Source: Stercoripulliclostridium_A sp963642145 (lineage in GTDB: Bacteria; Bacillota; Clostridia; Christensenellales; DTU072). Taken from it: DNA of 64,000 nt. The position numbers and the translations under genes are program-made. Of the stretch, positions 43,683-53,825 are shown in pieces. The notes under the pieces were generated by a model. It saw only the letters and a program-made list of their open reading frames with translations, ran no database searches and was not told where the DNA came from. The DNA is taken from contig CAVIFU010000003.1 of assembly GCA_963642145.1 (NCBI GenBank), positions 14,901 to 78,900 of the forward strand, in the 5' to 3' direction. The stretch's first letter is position 1, and the number at the start of each line of letters is the position of its first letter.

Positions 43683-44477
43683 TCAGACTACCAAATAGTA
43701 GTGATAAATATTCATATCCTTAGTGATGTTCTTGCCGTGATTACCGAGCCCGTACCACTCTCTGTGCACGCCGTGGTCGGGGCTGAACGCCATAAACGTA
43801 TCGTAGCCCTTGTAATTTTCTTTGACGGCTTCGTAGAGCTCGGCAAATGTTGCCGCATGGTGTCTTGCCGCGTTGAGGGCGAGTCGCGATTCAGGGTAAG
43901 TCGCGTGCATGACGCTGTCGTATTCCATGTTGTACAGTTCTATTATGTCGTACTCTTTGCTTGCGATGAGTTCGAGCGCTTTTTCCGTGGCGGTCCTGTC
44001 GGATGAGGTCAGGAAGTAGTCTATTTTGCGCTCCGCAAAGAGTATCGGTATACTTTGCCCCGCAACGGATACGAGGGCGACTTTTTTGTGCGCGGCGCTC
44101 CAACGGTCGAACAGGGAATCGGTGGTAAGCAGGTGCTTGTCGTAGGACCGTATGCCGTGTTCTTCGGGCGTGGCTCCCGTAAACATCGTGCCGAAGCATA
44201 CCGGAGTTTTGGGCGGAAACGACGTCAGGTAGGGCACTCTGAGCTGAGCTATTGCGGTAACGGGCGCCATGATGTCGGTGTATTTATCGGCAAACCATTG
44301 CCCGATGGCGTCCGGGTTGTATATCACGGCGCGATCGACGGTGTCTTTACCCGTTTTTTCACGAACGAGCGCGTTTATCTCGGGGACGTTTGTCTTGGCA
44401 AACTCGGGTGCTTCGACTCCCGTAATTTGCGCGACGCTTTCGGCAAAACCCGTTAGCGGGATAGAGTTAAATTCCAT
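43683..44477 (-). CDS. Alkaline-phosphatase-superfamily (type I phosphodiesterase-like) protein
   Basis: Protein of 264 residues. ATG 44477 is preceded by GGAGG at a normal distance; a longer open frame reaches 44681 but has no good site. Metal-ligand motifs of the superfamily occur in order: VIYNPDAIG (Asp56), MFTGATPEEHGI (probable nucleophile Thr100 or Thr103), MEYDSVMHA (Asp187, His191), SPDHG (Asp234, His235) and GLGNHG (His247). It is short compared with typical nucleotide pyrophosphatase/phosphodiesterases, has no signal peptide, and should act in the cytoplasm as a zinc-dependent phosphohydrolase or phosphodiesterase. It is first in the minus-strand unit read from 44.5 kb. The exact substrate is unknown. 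Confidence 0.8.
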   Translation of the reverse strand: MEFNSIPLTGFAESVAQITGVEAPEFAKTNVPEINALVREKTGKDTVDRAVIYNPDAIGQWFADKYTDIMAPVTAIAQLRVPYLTSFPPKTPVCFGTMFTGATPEEHGIRSYDKHLLTTDSLFDRWSAAHKKVALVSVAGQSIPILFAERKIDYFLTSSDRTATEKALELIASKEYDIIELYNMEYDSVMHATYPESRLALNAARHHAATFAELYEAVKENYKGYDTFMAFSPDHGVHREWYGLGNHGKNITKDMNIYHYYLVV

Positions 44478-44495
44478 ATTGCTACCTCCGCGAAC

Positions 44496-44526
44496 ATTAT
44501 ACCACAAAACGTTTTGCTTTGGTATA
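44496..44526 (-). promoter_or_regulatory. Extended -10 promoter with an overlapping LacI-like operator
   Basis: On the minus strand TGGTATAAT (TATAAT at 44501-44496) forms an extended -10; no good -35 is seen. A dyad covers the site: TATACCA (44498-44504) and TGGTATA (44520-44526) flank the perfect 12-bp palindrome CAAAACGTTTTG (44505-44516). The centre AAAACGTTTT, with its central CG, is typical of LacI-family operators. The start codon of the phosphatase-superfamily gene is 19 nt downstream. Confidence 0.65.
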
Positions 44527-44609
44527 TATTTTTCGGCGGTAAAAACGGCGTTTTCGAACTTTGTCATACACCCGAGCGTTAAATTATCGTAAATAAATCC
44601 CGCGCGCCA

Positions 44610-44666
44610 TTGCGCGATAATAATATTTAATATATAATTGACACAGCGGAAGTTCCGCGCAATAAG
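44610..44666 (+). promoter_or_regulatory. Promoter region of the two giant surface-protein genes
   Basis: Two overlapping candidates. One is TTGCGC (44610-44615), 17 nt, TATAAT (44633-44638). The other is TTGACA (44638-44643), 17 nt, AATAAG (44661-44666). The second encloses the inverted repeat GCGGAA-G-TTCCGC (44646-44658) in its spacer, a good position for a repressor or activator site. The first start codon is at 44699 with AAGGA 7 nt upstream. Confidence 0.65.
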
Positions 44667-44698
44667 CACGTAACGGGGCAAACCCTAAGGATATTCGA

Positions 44699-47600
44699 AT
44701 GTCGAACGATAAATTTGCACAAACACCCAACAAACTTTGCAGAGCGTCAATCGCGTTTACTGCGGTTGTAATACTCGTTGCGGCGGCTATTTGTTTAGCC
44801 GCGCTCGTTCCGTTGCCGCGCGCCGTCCCGGCGGAAGCCGCCATGATCGACGGCGGGTCGGAAGTCAAAAACGGCGAGATAAACGATTACAGTCGAGACG
44901 TCGTGGTTACGGGCGCTTCCGTTTCGCTCAAAGGTTCCGATTCGGTTACCGCGAGCGCCGGTAGGGACGCAACCGCTACCGTGAGCATAACGCGCCAAGC
45001 CACGATTACTTTCGGCGACAAAATCAAGAAGGCTCTTTCTACGGGTAAACTTGCCGTCAAAGTGGTGGTAAGCGGTACGCACGTCGTAACGGTGGACAGC
45101 GGCAAGCTCGGCGACGGGTCGGACTCAACTTATGAGATATTCGGGGAATTCGTCGGTAGCGGTTCTCTCTCGGAGGCGGCGGCATTTACGGACGCGTCCG
45201 AAGAAAGCGAAGGAACGGAGCAGTCGAACGGCAACATAAACAAGACGTTTACCGACGTCGAACTTGACGTCACGAGCGGCGTGGCGGGGTACGGCAGTTT
45301 TTCTTTCACATACACGGTAGAATACGTGGCGATAAGTGAGGCGGCGAGCGCCGAGCAAGCCACGGCGAGCATATCGGTCGATTCCACCGTTGCGATAAAC
45401 GTCAAACTTGAATTTGCAGAGGGCGCGGTTACGGTAACGGCGCAAGGCGGCGGTAGCGTATCGACGGGCGACGACGTTCTCATAAGCGACAGCGATACCG
45501 AGCGCACCAAGTCTTGCAAAATAGCTTTCAATGACCCTCTTGCGTTCAAAGCGGAGGCTTCCGCCGGCTATTACTTTGCGGGATGGCGCCTCTCTTCCCA
45601 AGATATTCGCTCCGACAAAACGGCGACTTTCGGCACGACGGAAGAGCCCATAGAATACGGCTATCAGATTGCCGACGACATATCGGTGACCGCGATATTC
45701 CACAAAATAGAACTTGACGGCGCCGGCGAAAGCTATGTCTATGACGCGCTGGAAACGGGCGTCGGACCGCGCATCAAAGCCTCCCTCGGCAACAGTTACG
45801 ACGTCGTTGACATATATTCCGGCACGACCAATGCCGGCGTTCAAGTAGACGGCGTTACCGGCAAACCGAGGCAAGCCGGCAGTTATACCCACAAAGGTTA
45901 CATGTATTACAAGGGCACCGCGGAAGAGGACCGTAGCGACAAAACCCTCGTAGGCTACATAGAAACCGCATACGTGATAGAGCGCAACGTGCCTACCGTC
46001 ACGCGTGCGGACGGTAACCTCACGGAGATTACGATTAACTACGGCGGCACTTTGGGCGACATAGATCTCACGTGCACCGCGACAAACAGCTTAAACGTCG
46101 GCGAGAAGGTAAACGGCACCGTGTCCGTTCTCCTCAACGAAGTCGTTGCGGATAGAACAAAACTTTTGCCTGCCGACGCAAAAGGCGTAGACTACGTCAT
46201 CAGATTCACGCCCGAAGACGGCTATAACTACGCCGTTGCGGACATGAAAGTTAAAATTTACGTTCCCGACTACTTCAAACTGAGCGTCATAAACGGCGAC
46301 GACTCCTTGCGCACGGCGAAGATTATCAAGTCGGAAACATCGACGGTTGACGCGAGCGTGTCCAACAATAAAGGCGAAACCGCGCTCACGCGCGAGGTCG
46401 TCAAAATATCCTTGCGCGCAACGATGACCGATGACAGCGGAAGGTACTTTTTCATCGGTTGGCGTATAGGCTTGCCCGATTCGGACTCCACGCACTATAC
46501 GTATCTCACCGCCGGAGCGGAAAACGGACTTGCATATGATTACTACATCCCCTCGGTAGGCGACGTCATGGGTACGGACGCCGACGGCAATACCACGTAT
46601 TACACTCAAGAAGACATAGAAAGGTATACGCGGGCGGAGTTTGTGGCGGTATTCGTGCGCGACACGACAGCCGGAGATTCGGACGAAATAAGCGTCGCCT
46701 ATACGGGTGGCAGTCTCACCAAACAAGCGACATTCAGCCCGGAGAACGCCGGTTACGGCTTCGCGCCGACGGGCGTGGAATATTACGACGAAAACGACGT
46801 TCTTTTGACGAGCGCGCCTTCCGCGATAGGCACTTACAAGATTAAGTACTCCGTCAGAAATACCGAACTCGGCGAGGTAGTCGGCAATCGCGAGATAAAA
46901 TACGTCATCGCCAAGGCGGCGGTCAACGCCACAATCAACACCGTAAGGTCCGAGGGCGACGGCAGTTATAACCGCGAGATCGGTTGGGCGAAAAGGATGT
47001 ATTACACCGTTTCCGTCACTAACGTTTTGTCGGGCGCGATCTCTAAGTACTACTACAAAACCGGCGACGGCGAATGGACGGAGATAGAGGGCGACATAGC
47101 CAAACGAACCGGTTGCGCCATAACTTTCGTCAGCCCCGAATCGGCAACATCGTACGTGAGCACTTTCGTCTTCAAGGCGGAAGACGCGAACGGTAACGTC
47201 GTTGCGGAGACCGTCGGCGACGGCGCCGAGTGCAAAATAGACGTAAGCACACCGGGAATTAAAGAAGTGCGCGTATCGGATTCGAGCGGCAATACTTATA
47301 GCGGCGGTTGGCAAAACACATATGTGAGATACGCGCTGGACGTCACTTACGGCGGTAGCGGAGCCGTTATTTCGGTTAAGTACGGCGATACCGGCAGTTG
47401 GAAGACGTTGAGTCTAACCGATATAGGCTATTCTTCCGGCAAAGAAGTAGCTATCGTTTCGCGCACGGTAACATTTGACATCGGCGATGAATTCAACGGC
47501 AACGTGTACGTAAAAATCGGCAACGGCGTAGGCGTCGAAAACGAATCGCGCACGGTGTTTTCCGTAAGCATAGACAAAACTCCCGCCGTTCTCGGCTCAG

Positions 47601-50600
47601 GCACTCGGAACAAAAACCTGAACGCCAACGGCTGGATAGGAGAGGAAACGATAATAAGCTTCGATATAAGCGACGTCGGCGGTTCCGGCATATCGAAAGT
47701 AGTATGCGATACCGCAACCGTGGGAGGCGCGGACGGCAAATATTACCTGACGGTAAAAAACAGCGCGCAACACAAAGTATACGTCTATGACGGAGCCGGC
47801 AATTACAGCGAAAACACATATTATGCACCCGTCGATACGGACGATTTGACGTACGAAACGGCGGAAGGCTCGTTCGTCGCGGATACGTGGGCAAACACCG
47901 CCGTCACCGTCAAATTCAACGCCGAAGCAGGCGCGAGCGGCGTTCGCATAAATTACAGCACTGACGGCGAAAGTTATTTCCCTTGCAATGAAGGCAATAC
48001 GTTCGACTACGGCAACGTTACCGGAGCGGAAGTGCGCACCGTGACGCTTAGCTATACCATAAACGTGCCGGACGGCGAATATCACTACTATTTCCGCATC
48101 GAGAACGGCGCCGGCATAGTCAAGTACATAGATTACGGCAACGTCAAAATCGATAGCGTGGCGCCCGAATTCTCGGACGTAACCGACCTATCCGTTTATC
48201 AGGGCGAACAGTGGATCTCGTCTACAATCAACGCCGAATTTCGCGTGGCGGAAACATCGACCGTAAATTCCGGAATTAAGGAAGTTACCTCGGATAACTC
48301 AGGCGTGCTTACCCGAGAAGAAAACGGGAAATACGTTCTCAATATAGACAAATGCACTCCTTACACCGTTACCGCTACCGATAACGCGGGCAACGTGAGA
48401 ACGTACGTGTTCCAAGCCAACGTTGACATCGTCAGCCCTAAGCTCGAAATTAAGGCTTACGTGGGCGGCGGAAATCCGGAAGACCCGACCGTCGTTCCGT
48501 CGGACGATGACAATGACGACAAGTACGCATACGACTTCGCGAGCTGGATAAATGCCGCCGCCAAGTCCAATGAGCCGTGGCTCAGAATAGAGTTCACCAT
48601 TACCCTCACGGCAAGCGGTAGCGCCATAGAAATATCCAATGACGGCGGCAGTACGTGGATTGTGCTTACGGAAACTTATCGTCCCCAAGGCGACGAGGTT
48701 TCGGGTACCGTTTCCACGAGAACATACATCACGCAGGAACAGAACAAGAGCTACAAATTCCGTTTGGCAACGGGTTCCGGCAAGTACGTGGAATTCAATC
48801 CGATATCGGACGGAACGGCGTATGTCAGGATAGACTTTACCGCGCCCACGCTTGCGGACAGCCAATACACTTCCGGCACGGACGGCGACTTCCCGGCGGA
48901 GGAACGTTGGACGAGTGAAGACGCAGTTTGGAAATTCAGACTCAGCGACCGCACCACGGGTTCCGACATCAACGCGGAGACGATAGCACTGTATAAATTC
49001 AGCGCAGATATATCCGACGAGAGCATATGGTCCGATCCTACGTCCGGAGAGAAGCTGACGGTAACCAAATCCGGTCCGTATTACACATATACGTTCACCG
49101 ACTACAACAAGTATTACCTCACGTTTGCGGATAACGCAGGCAACGTGTTTGAGGGCAAGCTGTTTGCGCCCATGGTGGACAAAACGAGAGGGTTTACTCT
49201 TGACGTTACCGCCAAAACGATAGGCGCGGACAACGTCGAGTCCGAGTACGCGGAGAATGAGTGGCTCGACAAGGAATCCTACGTCAAGTTTACCGCTACG
49301 CCGAAATTCGGTAGCGAATACACCGCGTTCGGCGCAAGCGGCGGTTACTTGGAATTGAGCGTCGATGACGGCGCAACTTGGGCAAGAAGCATTTGGCTCG
49401 ACGGCAAAGAACTTGTCGTTGACGACGCCGACGGCGTATTCACATTTGCCGCCGACGCGGACCAAAATATCACGTATAAGTTCCGTCTGGTTACCGGCGC
49501 GGGCATAGAGTCCGTCTATGACGGTAAATTTGTCGTAAAACGCGACGGGGTAACTCCGGAGATTACGGCTACCGCAAGGACTTCCGCAGGTACCTATGAG
49601 GGCGCTTGGACGTCGGAAGACGTAGAAATAGTCATCACGGCTACCTACGGCATGGCAGGCGGCAAGATACAGGTAAGCAGCGGCGCGGAATGGACGGATT
49701 TGTTTGCAATAAGTCCGAATTCGTCCGCAATCGGCATGCCGTATACTTATGCGAGAGAGGATTCGCAAAATCTAACATACTCGTTCCGCTATGTCGGCGC
49801 AAACGGAGCCGAAGCAAGTTCCGAAGCCGTCGCGATCAAAATAGACAAAACCCCCGTAACCGCAACCGTAAGCGTTGCGGACGGCAATAACGCCGAAGTA
49901 GCAAACGGCGGATGGACGTACGATAAGGCGATCTTTACCGTTAACGGCGTAACCGGGGAGAGCGGTATAGGCAAAGTATACGTAAGTTACGCGCAGAACG
50001 AAGATTATACCGACTACGCCGAAGTTACCGCGGAGAATGACGTTTACACGGTAACGTTCAAGACGGACGAACAAACCGATTATCGTACGTATAAATTCAA
50101 GGTTGTAAGTAACTCCGGCATGAGTAAGGAAACTTTACCTTATGCCGTAGGTATAGACAACGCGGAAGCCGAGTTTACGGCGACGTTCAGCGGAGAAAAG
50201 GCATCGGGAATAGTTTACTCGGAGTGGTATGTGAGCGAGATCGAGGTTGGTTTCGACATAAAAGAAACGGCTTCCGGGCACAAATTGTACTACAAATACG
50301 AAGATAAATCGGACGGAACTTTCGCGTCTTCAAGTAGCGACGAATGGACGGAAATAGACCAAGAAACGCTCTACATCGGGCGCAACGCGGACGGCACTTT
50401 GGATAACGTGGCAGGCGGTCGCGATAGAAGATACAGTTTCAAGTCCGTCACGGGAGCCGGCAAAGAGTACGTATTCGAAGGCGAAGGCGAAGGTTATTCG
50501 TACCTTCCATACGACCTGTATTCCTATTCGGCAAGCATCGTAAGCTATGTCGGCGATAAAGAGCTTGACATGACCGTCGGCTTTGCGAACACCGTTTCCG

Positions 50601-53600
50601 GCAGCGCGAGCAACCTTAAACGCGGCGATAGCGTCAACTTCACCTATATTTCCAATACCGGATACTATTTGAAAGAACAGGAGATAAGCGGAGTAAACGA
50701 AGTCACCGTAGGCGGCAAAACGTATAACGCAGGGATTGCAGTGACTCGTAAAAAAGCAGACAAAGCGTATGTAAACATACAGACATCCGTTTACGTCGGA
50801 GGCAAAGATGTTGTATTGACGGTACGTCTTTACAAAGAAATAGCGCCCAAATACACATCCGACACGACAACGCAATATCTGCAAAGCGGAAGTATAGAAG
50901 CGCTTAACGTTGTCGTTGACGAGACGATATTCATCGATGAGAAAGCGCAAACTTTTGCGGAGTATTTCGGCTCGATAGGCTTTGGAAATAGTTACGACAT
51001 ACCGCTTAACGCTACGTATACCCCAAGCGGATCGAGTGAAACGTCTTCCGCCGTTCCGCAAAAAATGGGACAATACAAGGTGGAAATCGATACCGATACG
51101 GACTTCATTATTTCCGCGTCCTGCGCGACAGCCGAACTGAAAGTGTTGTATTTCCAAGGCTCCGGCACGTCGTCAGACCCGTACAAAGTGTACTCCGAGA
51201 GCGATTTTGCTTACATCGACGTGTACATGAATGACGACGCAAGCTACGACTACATCGGCAGCAACCGCCGTAAGGCATACTTCTTGCAAGCAAACGACAT
51301 CGTGTACGACAAGAATTTCAAGCCGATGGGCGGAGAGGGCTCCGTGTTTAGCGGAACGTACGACGGCAACGGATACAAAATCGGACCGTCGACTACCGCC
51401 ACGCGCGCCGTCGAAGGCGATTTCGGGTTGTTCCTGAGTATCGAAAACGCGGTGATAAAGAATGTCGGCGTGGAATTTAACGTCAACCACATCGGTTCCG
51501 ACAATGTCAATATAGGCTTGATTGCCGCAAACGCAACAGGTAGCGCCGTAAGGGAGTGCTACGCCATAGGTTCGATAACCGTCAAGGGTAGCGTCGGCAA
51601 CGTCAAGGAAGTTTGCGTCGGCGGTATCGTGGGCAAAATGAGCGGTAAAACGTTGGTTTCGAGTTCGTTTGCGGACGTTACCACAAACATAGCCTATGCG
51701 CGCGGCTACGTCGGCGGCATTGCGGGCAATATGGAAGCGTCTTACACTTCATCCGTGTATGTCGTTTCGGAGATAGCCGTAACTTCTTCGGTTAAGTATT
51801 CTCCGGCGGCAGACGGCGTTTTGTATGTCGGCGCGATCGCGGGCTACGCTTCGAATTTAGACAGTCTTACGTTGCCGTCGGAAGGCAACGAGAGCGTCTA
51901 CCTCGATATGAATTTATCGTTTGACGGCAGCATAGAAAGCGGCGCTTCGCTCGGCAACGGCTCCACACTCGGCGAAAAGGACGCGTTACGCCACAAGGCG
52001 TCCGATATAGACGGCTTCGCCTCGGTAAACGGCGCGTATGCAAGTGAAAAAATTTACAACGTCAAGGACGACGTCGAGACTCGCAGCAAGACCGTCAGAG
52101 AGCTCACATACGTGCGCATCGATAGGGTTAAGGAGTCCGAGAAAGTGGACGGCAACGGTACTTCGGACGACCCGTTCAAAGTGGATTCGAAGGACAAACT
52201 CGACCTCATAGGCATATTCCCGTGGGCGCACTTCGAGCAAACGTGCGATATAGAAGTAGGCGAAACGGAAGGTTACGCCAACGCGGTACCGTTTGTGGGC
52301 GTATATGACGGCGGCAACCACGCGCTGAGGGGAGTTATCATCAACAAAACCATAGACAAGGACGGCGTATCTTACGGCGGATTGTTCGGAGTAGTTGGCG
52401 GTACCGTCAGGAATCTCAAAGTCGTAGACGCGGAATATACGTACAAAGCAAACGGTTCCGTTTACATCGGCGGTTTGGCGGGATATCTTGCCAACGGCGG
52501 CAAAATAGAAGACGTTGTCATATCCGGCGTGTTGAAGACGGACGGAGAGTCCGACGCCATTTTCGTCGGCGGTTTGGTAGGGCGCCAAGTCGGCGCGAAG
52601 GTAGTCGGAGCCGTTACGCTCATAGGCGTTGAAGTAAACGGCGGTAGCGCGACGGTCGGCGGCATCACGGGACATATGTCCGGAGTTTCTTCCGTAAGCG
52701 AGTCCGTTACGATGTCAGCCGTGAGCATAGAAACCGAGCACCGCACGGACGCCGGCGTCGCGATAGGCGCGATCGTAGGCGCAGGCTCTGAGGTAAGCGT
52801 AGGATATTTGGCGGCTTCGTGCTTCATAGGAGGCAAACTTTTGGTGGCGCCGGTAGGCGTTCCCGGGGAAAATGCGGTTACGTCCGTAGTGTATACTTAC
52901 GCAAACCTGACCGATGCCTCCGCAGACATACGCGTCAACGGCAGAGCCGTGAAGGCAATAATAGAAGGGATGTACCCGTTTGCGTCGGGCACCGGTACAG
53001 AAAGCGATCCGTTCATAGTGTCGAACTACAAAGAGTTGCTGCTCGTAGGTAACTACATGTATGCCGCGTTCAAGCTTGATAACGACATCACCGTAGGCGA
53101 CTATGACGGCGACGGCAAGGTGGATTCCGATTACGCATACGACTTTGCCCCCATCGGCGGAGTGGTAGCGTTTACCGGTAGATTCGTGGGTAACGGCAAA
53201 ACCATTTACGGATTGACGGATTCTCTGTTCTATGCAAACGAGGGCAGAATAGATAAGCTCAATCTCGCTATGGATTACAAGCTGTACGCAAGGGAAGAGG
53301 ATATTCCGGAGTCTGAGAGATTCACTACCGCAGACGGGCGCACGATATACAGATCCAAGGTCGCCGATCGCGGACAGGACGTACTGCTCGGCGCGGTTGC
53401 CAAGATAAACAGAGAAGGCGGATCGATCATCCGCGTTACCGTTACGGGCGACGTGTCGGTACGCGTCTCGGGGGCTGCGAGGGCTACGGTCGGCGGTATT
53501 GTCGGCTTGGACGTAGGCGGCAACATAGTGGGTTGCACCAATAGTTGCGATACGTTTGTCGTTCGCGCCTCTTACGCGGAGGTGGGCGGTATAGTCGGAT

Positions 53601-53815
53601 CGGTTTCCGGTACCGGCAAAGCGATGTCCGCTATGGGTTCCAATGTCGTCATGACGGAAGTAATAGATGTAGGCGCAGGCACGGCGCACGCGGGTGCGTT
53701 CGTGGGCGCGGTCAAGGTTGACTCCGGGTACACTCCCGAGTACAACACAGACGCAACGGTTGTGGTGAACGGCGTCGATAACGGCTCCGTTTACGTGGGA
53801 TATGAAGTCAAGTAG
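44699..53815 (+). CDS. Large secreted Ig-like and GLUG-repeat protein
   Basis: Protein of 3,038 residues. Hydrophobic segment 17-38 followed by AEA at 45-47 is a probable signal peptide. Near residues 240-340 and 580-660 there are InlB-B-like units with the FAGWR/FIGWR signature. From about nt 46900 to 50500 there are roughly 110-residue Ig-like units with a recurrent Y-K/S-F-R/K ... TGAG strand (YKFRLATGSG, YKFRLVTGAG, YSFKSVTGAG), each followed by a D-K-T-P-like boundary. The C-terminal third (about nt 51160-53780) holds three beta-helix/GLUG-type units opening with G-x-G-T-x-x-D-P (51160, 52150, 52985) and many GG-(L/I)-(A/V)-G turns. No membrane anchor or LPXTG is seen at the C-terminus. 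It is probably an exported adhesin or matrix protein. The downstream giant gene follows with a 10-nt gap. Confidence 0.85.
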   Translation: MSNDKFAQTPNKLCRASIAFTAVVILVAAAICLAALVPLPRAVPAEAAMIDGGSEVKNGEINDYSRDVVVTGASVSLKGSDSVTASAGRDATATVSITRQATITFGDKIKKALSTGKLAVKVVVSGTHVVTVDSGKLGDGSDSTYEIFGEFVGSGSLSEAAAFTDASEESEGTEQSNGNINKTFTDVELDVTSGVAGYGSFSFTYTVEYVAISEAASAEQATASISVDSTVAINVKLEFAEGAVTVTAQGGGSVSTGDDVLISDSDTERTKSCKIAFNDPLAFKAEASAGYYFAGWRLSSQDIRSDKTATFGTTEEPIEYGYQIADDISVTAIFHKIELDGAGESYVYDALETGVGPRIKASLGNSYDVVDIYSGTTNAGVQVDGVTGKPRQAGSYTHKGYMYYKGTAEEDRSDKTLVGYIETAYVIERNVPTVTRADGNLTEITINYGGTLGDIDLTCTATNSLNVGEKVNGTVSVLLNEVVADRTKLLPADAKGVDYVIRFTPEDGYNYAVADMKVKIYVPDYFKLSVINGDDSLRTAKIIKSETSTVDASVSNNKGETALTREVVKISLRATMTDDSGRYFFIGWRIGLPDSDSTHYTYLTAGAENGLAYDYYIPSVGDVMGTDADGNTTYYTQEDIERYTRAEFVAVFVRDTTAGDSDEISVAYTGGSLTKQATFSPENAGYGFAPTGVEYYDENDVLLTSAPSAIGTYKIKYSVRNTELGEVVGNREIKYVIAKAAVNATINTVRSEGDGSYNREIGWAKRMYYTVSVTNVLSGAISKYYYKTGDGEWTEIEGDIAKRTGCAITFVSPESATSYVSTFVFKAEDANGNVVAETVGDGAECKIDVSTPGIKEVRVSDSSGNTYSGGWQNTYVRYALDVTYGGSGAVISVKYGDTGSWKTLSLTDIGYSSGKEVAIVSRTVTFDIGDEFNGNVYVKIGNGVGVENESRTVFSVSIDKTPAVLGSGTRNKNLNANGWIGEETIISFDISDVGGSGISKVVCDTATVGGADGKYYLTVKNSAQHKVYVYDGAGNYSENTYYAPVDTDDLTYETAEGSFVADTWANTAVTVKFNAEAGASGVRINYSTDGESYFPCNEGNTFDYGNVTGAEVRTVTLSYTINVPDGEYHYYFRIENGAGIVKYIDYGNVKIDSVAPEFSDVTDLSVYQGEQWISSTINAEFRVAETSTVNSGIKEVTSDNSGVLTREENGKYVLNIDKCTPYTVTATDNAGNVRTYVFQANVDIVSPKLEIKAYVGGGNPEDPTVVPSDDDNDDKYAYDFASWINAAAKSNEPWLRIEFTITLTASGSAIEISNDGGSTWIVLTETYRPQGDEVSGTVSTRTYITQEQNKSYKFRLATGSGKYVEFNPISDGTAYVRIDFTAPTLADSQYTSGTDGDFPAEERWTSEDAVWKFRLSDRTTGSDINAETIALYKFSADISDESIWSDPTSGEKLTVTKSGPYYTYTFTDYNKYYLTFADNAGNVFEGKLFAPMVDKTRGFTLDVTAKTIGADNVESEYAENEWLDKESYVKFTATPKFGSEYTAFGASGGYLELSVDDGATWARSIWLDGKELVVDDADGVFTFAADADQNITYKFRLVTGAGIESVYDGKFVVKRDGVTPEITATARTSAGTYEGAWTSEDVEIVITATYGMAGGKIQVSSGAEWTDLFAISPNSSAIGMPYTYAREDSQNLTYSFRYVGANGAEASSEAVAIKIDKTPVTATVSVADGNNAEVANGGWTYDKAIFTVNGVTGESGIGKVYVSYAQNEDYTDYAEVTAENDVYTVTFKTDEQTDYRTYKFKVVSNSGMSKETLPYAVGIDNAEAEFTATFSGEKASGIVYSEWYVSEIEVGFDIKETASGHKLYYKYEDKSDGTFASSSSDEWTEIDQETLYIGRNADGTLDNVAGGRDRRYSFKSVTGAGKEYVFEGEGEGYSYLPYDLYSYSASIVSYVGDKELDMTVGFANTVSGSASNLKRGDSVNFTYISNTGYYLKEQEISGVNEVTVGGKTYNAGIAVTRKKADKAYVNIQTSVYVGGKDVVLTVRLYKEIAPKYTSDTTTQYLQSGSIEALNVVVDETIFIDEKAQTFAEYFGSIGFGNSYDIPLNATYTPSGSSETSSAVPQKMGQYKVEIDTDTDFIISASCATAELKVLYFQGSGTSSDPYKVYSESDFAYIDVYMNDDASYDYIGSNRRKAYFLQANDIVYDKNFKPMGGEGSVFSGTYDGNGYKIGPSTTATRAVEGDFGLFLSIENAVIKNVGVEFNVNHIGSDNVNIGLIAANATGSAVRECYAIGSITVKGSVGNVKEVCVGGIVGKMSGKTLVSSSFADVTTNIAYARGYVGGIAGNMEASYTSSVYVVSEIAVTSSVKYSPAADGVLYVGAIAGYASNLDSLTLPSEGNESVYLDMNLSFDGSIESGASLGNGSTLGEKDALRHKASDIDGFASVNGAYASEKIYNVKDDVETRSKTVRELTYVRIDRVKESEKVDGNGTSDDPFKVDSKDKLDLIGIFPWAHFEQTCDIEVGETEGYANAVPFVGVYDGGNHALRGVIINKTIDKDGVSYGGLFGVVGGTVRNLKVVDAEYTYKANGSVYIGGLAGYLANGGKIEDVVISGVLKTDGESDAIFVGGLVGRQVGAKVVGAVTLIGVEVNGGSATVGGITGHMSGVSSVSESVTMSAVSIETEHRTDAGVAIGAIVGAGSEVSVGYLAASCFIGGKLLVAPVGVPGENAVTSVVYTYANLTDASADIRVNGRAVKAIIEGMYPFASGTGTESDPFIVSNYKELLLVGNYMYAAFKLDNDITVGDYDGDGKVDSDYAYDFAPIGGVVAFTGRFVGNGKTIYGLTDSLFYANEGRIDKLNLAMDYKLYAREEDIPESERFTTADGRTIYRSKVADRGQDVLLGAVAKINREGGSIIRVTVTGDVSVRVSGAARATVGGIVGLDVGGNIVGCTNSCDTFVVRASYAEVGGIVGSVSGTGKAMSAMGSNVVMTEVIDVGAGTAHAGAFVGAVKVDSGYTPEYNTDATVVVNGVDNGSVYVGYEVK
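51160..53780 (+). repeat. GLUG / parallel beta-helix type repeat region
   Basis: Three long units, each starting with G-x-G-T-x-x-D-P-(Y/F) and an F.G.(Y/F)(D/V)G(N/G)(G/N) segment. They are followed by short repeats of the type YVGGIAGNM, YIGGLAGYL, FVGGLVGRQ and TVGGITGHM. These match the GLUG motif seen in secreted bacterial peptidases and adhesins. Confidence 0.75.
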
Positions 53816-53825
53816 AGAGGTAAAT

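Noticed and set aside
44601..44617. Small CGCGC/GCGCG hairpin as a terminator in the divergent spacer
   Set aside because: Arms are only five bases and it lies between divergent genes, where no terminator is needed; it overlaps a candidate -35 box.
46091..49768. Two long minus-strand frames opposite the GLUG-type protein
   Set aside because: Same reason: complement of a biased coding frame, no initiation signals or domains.
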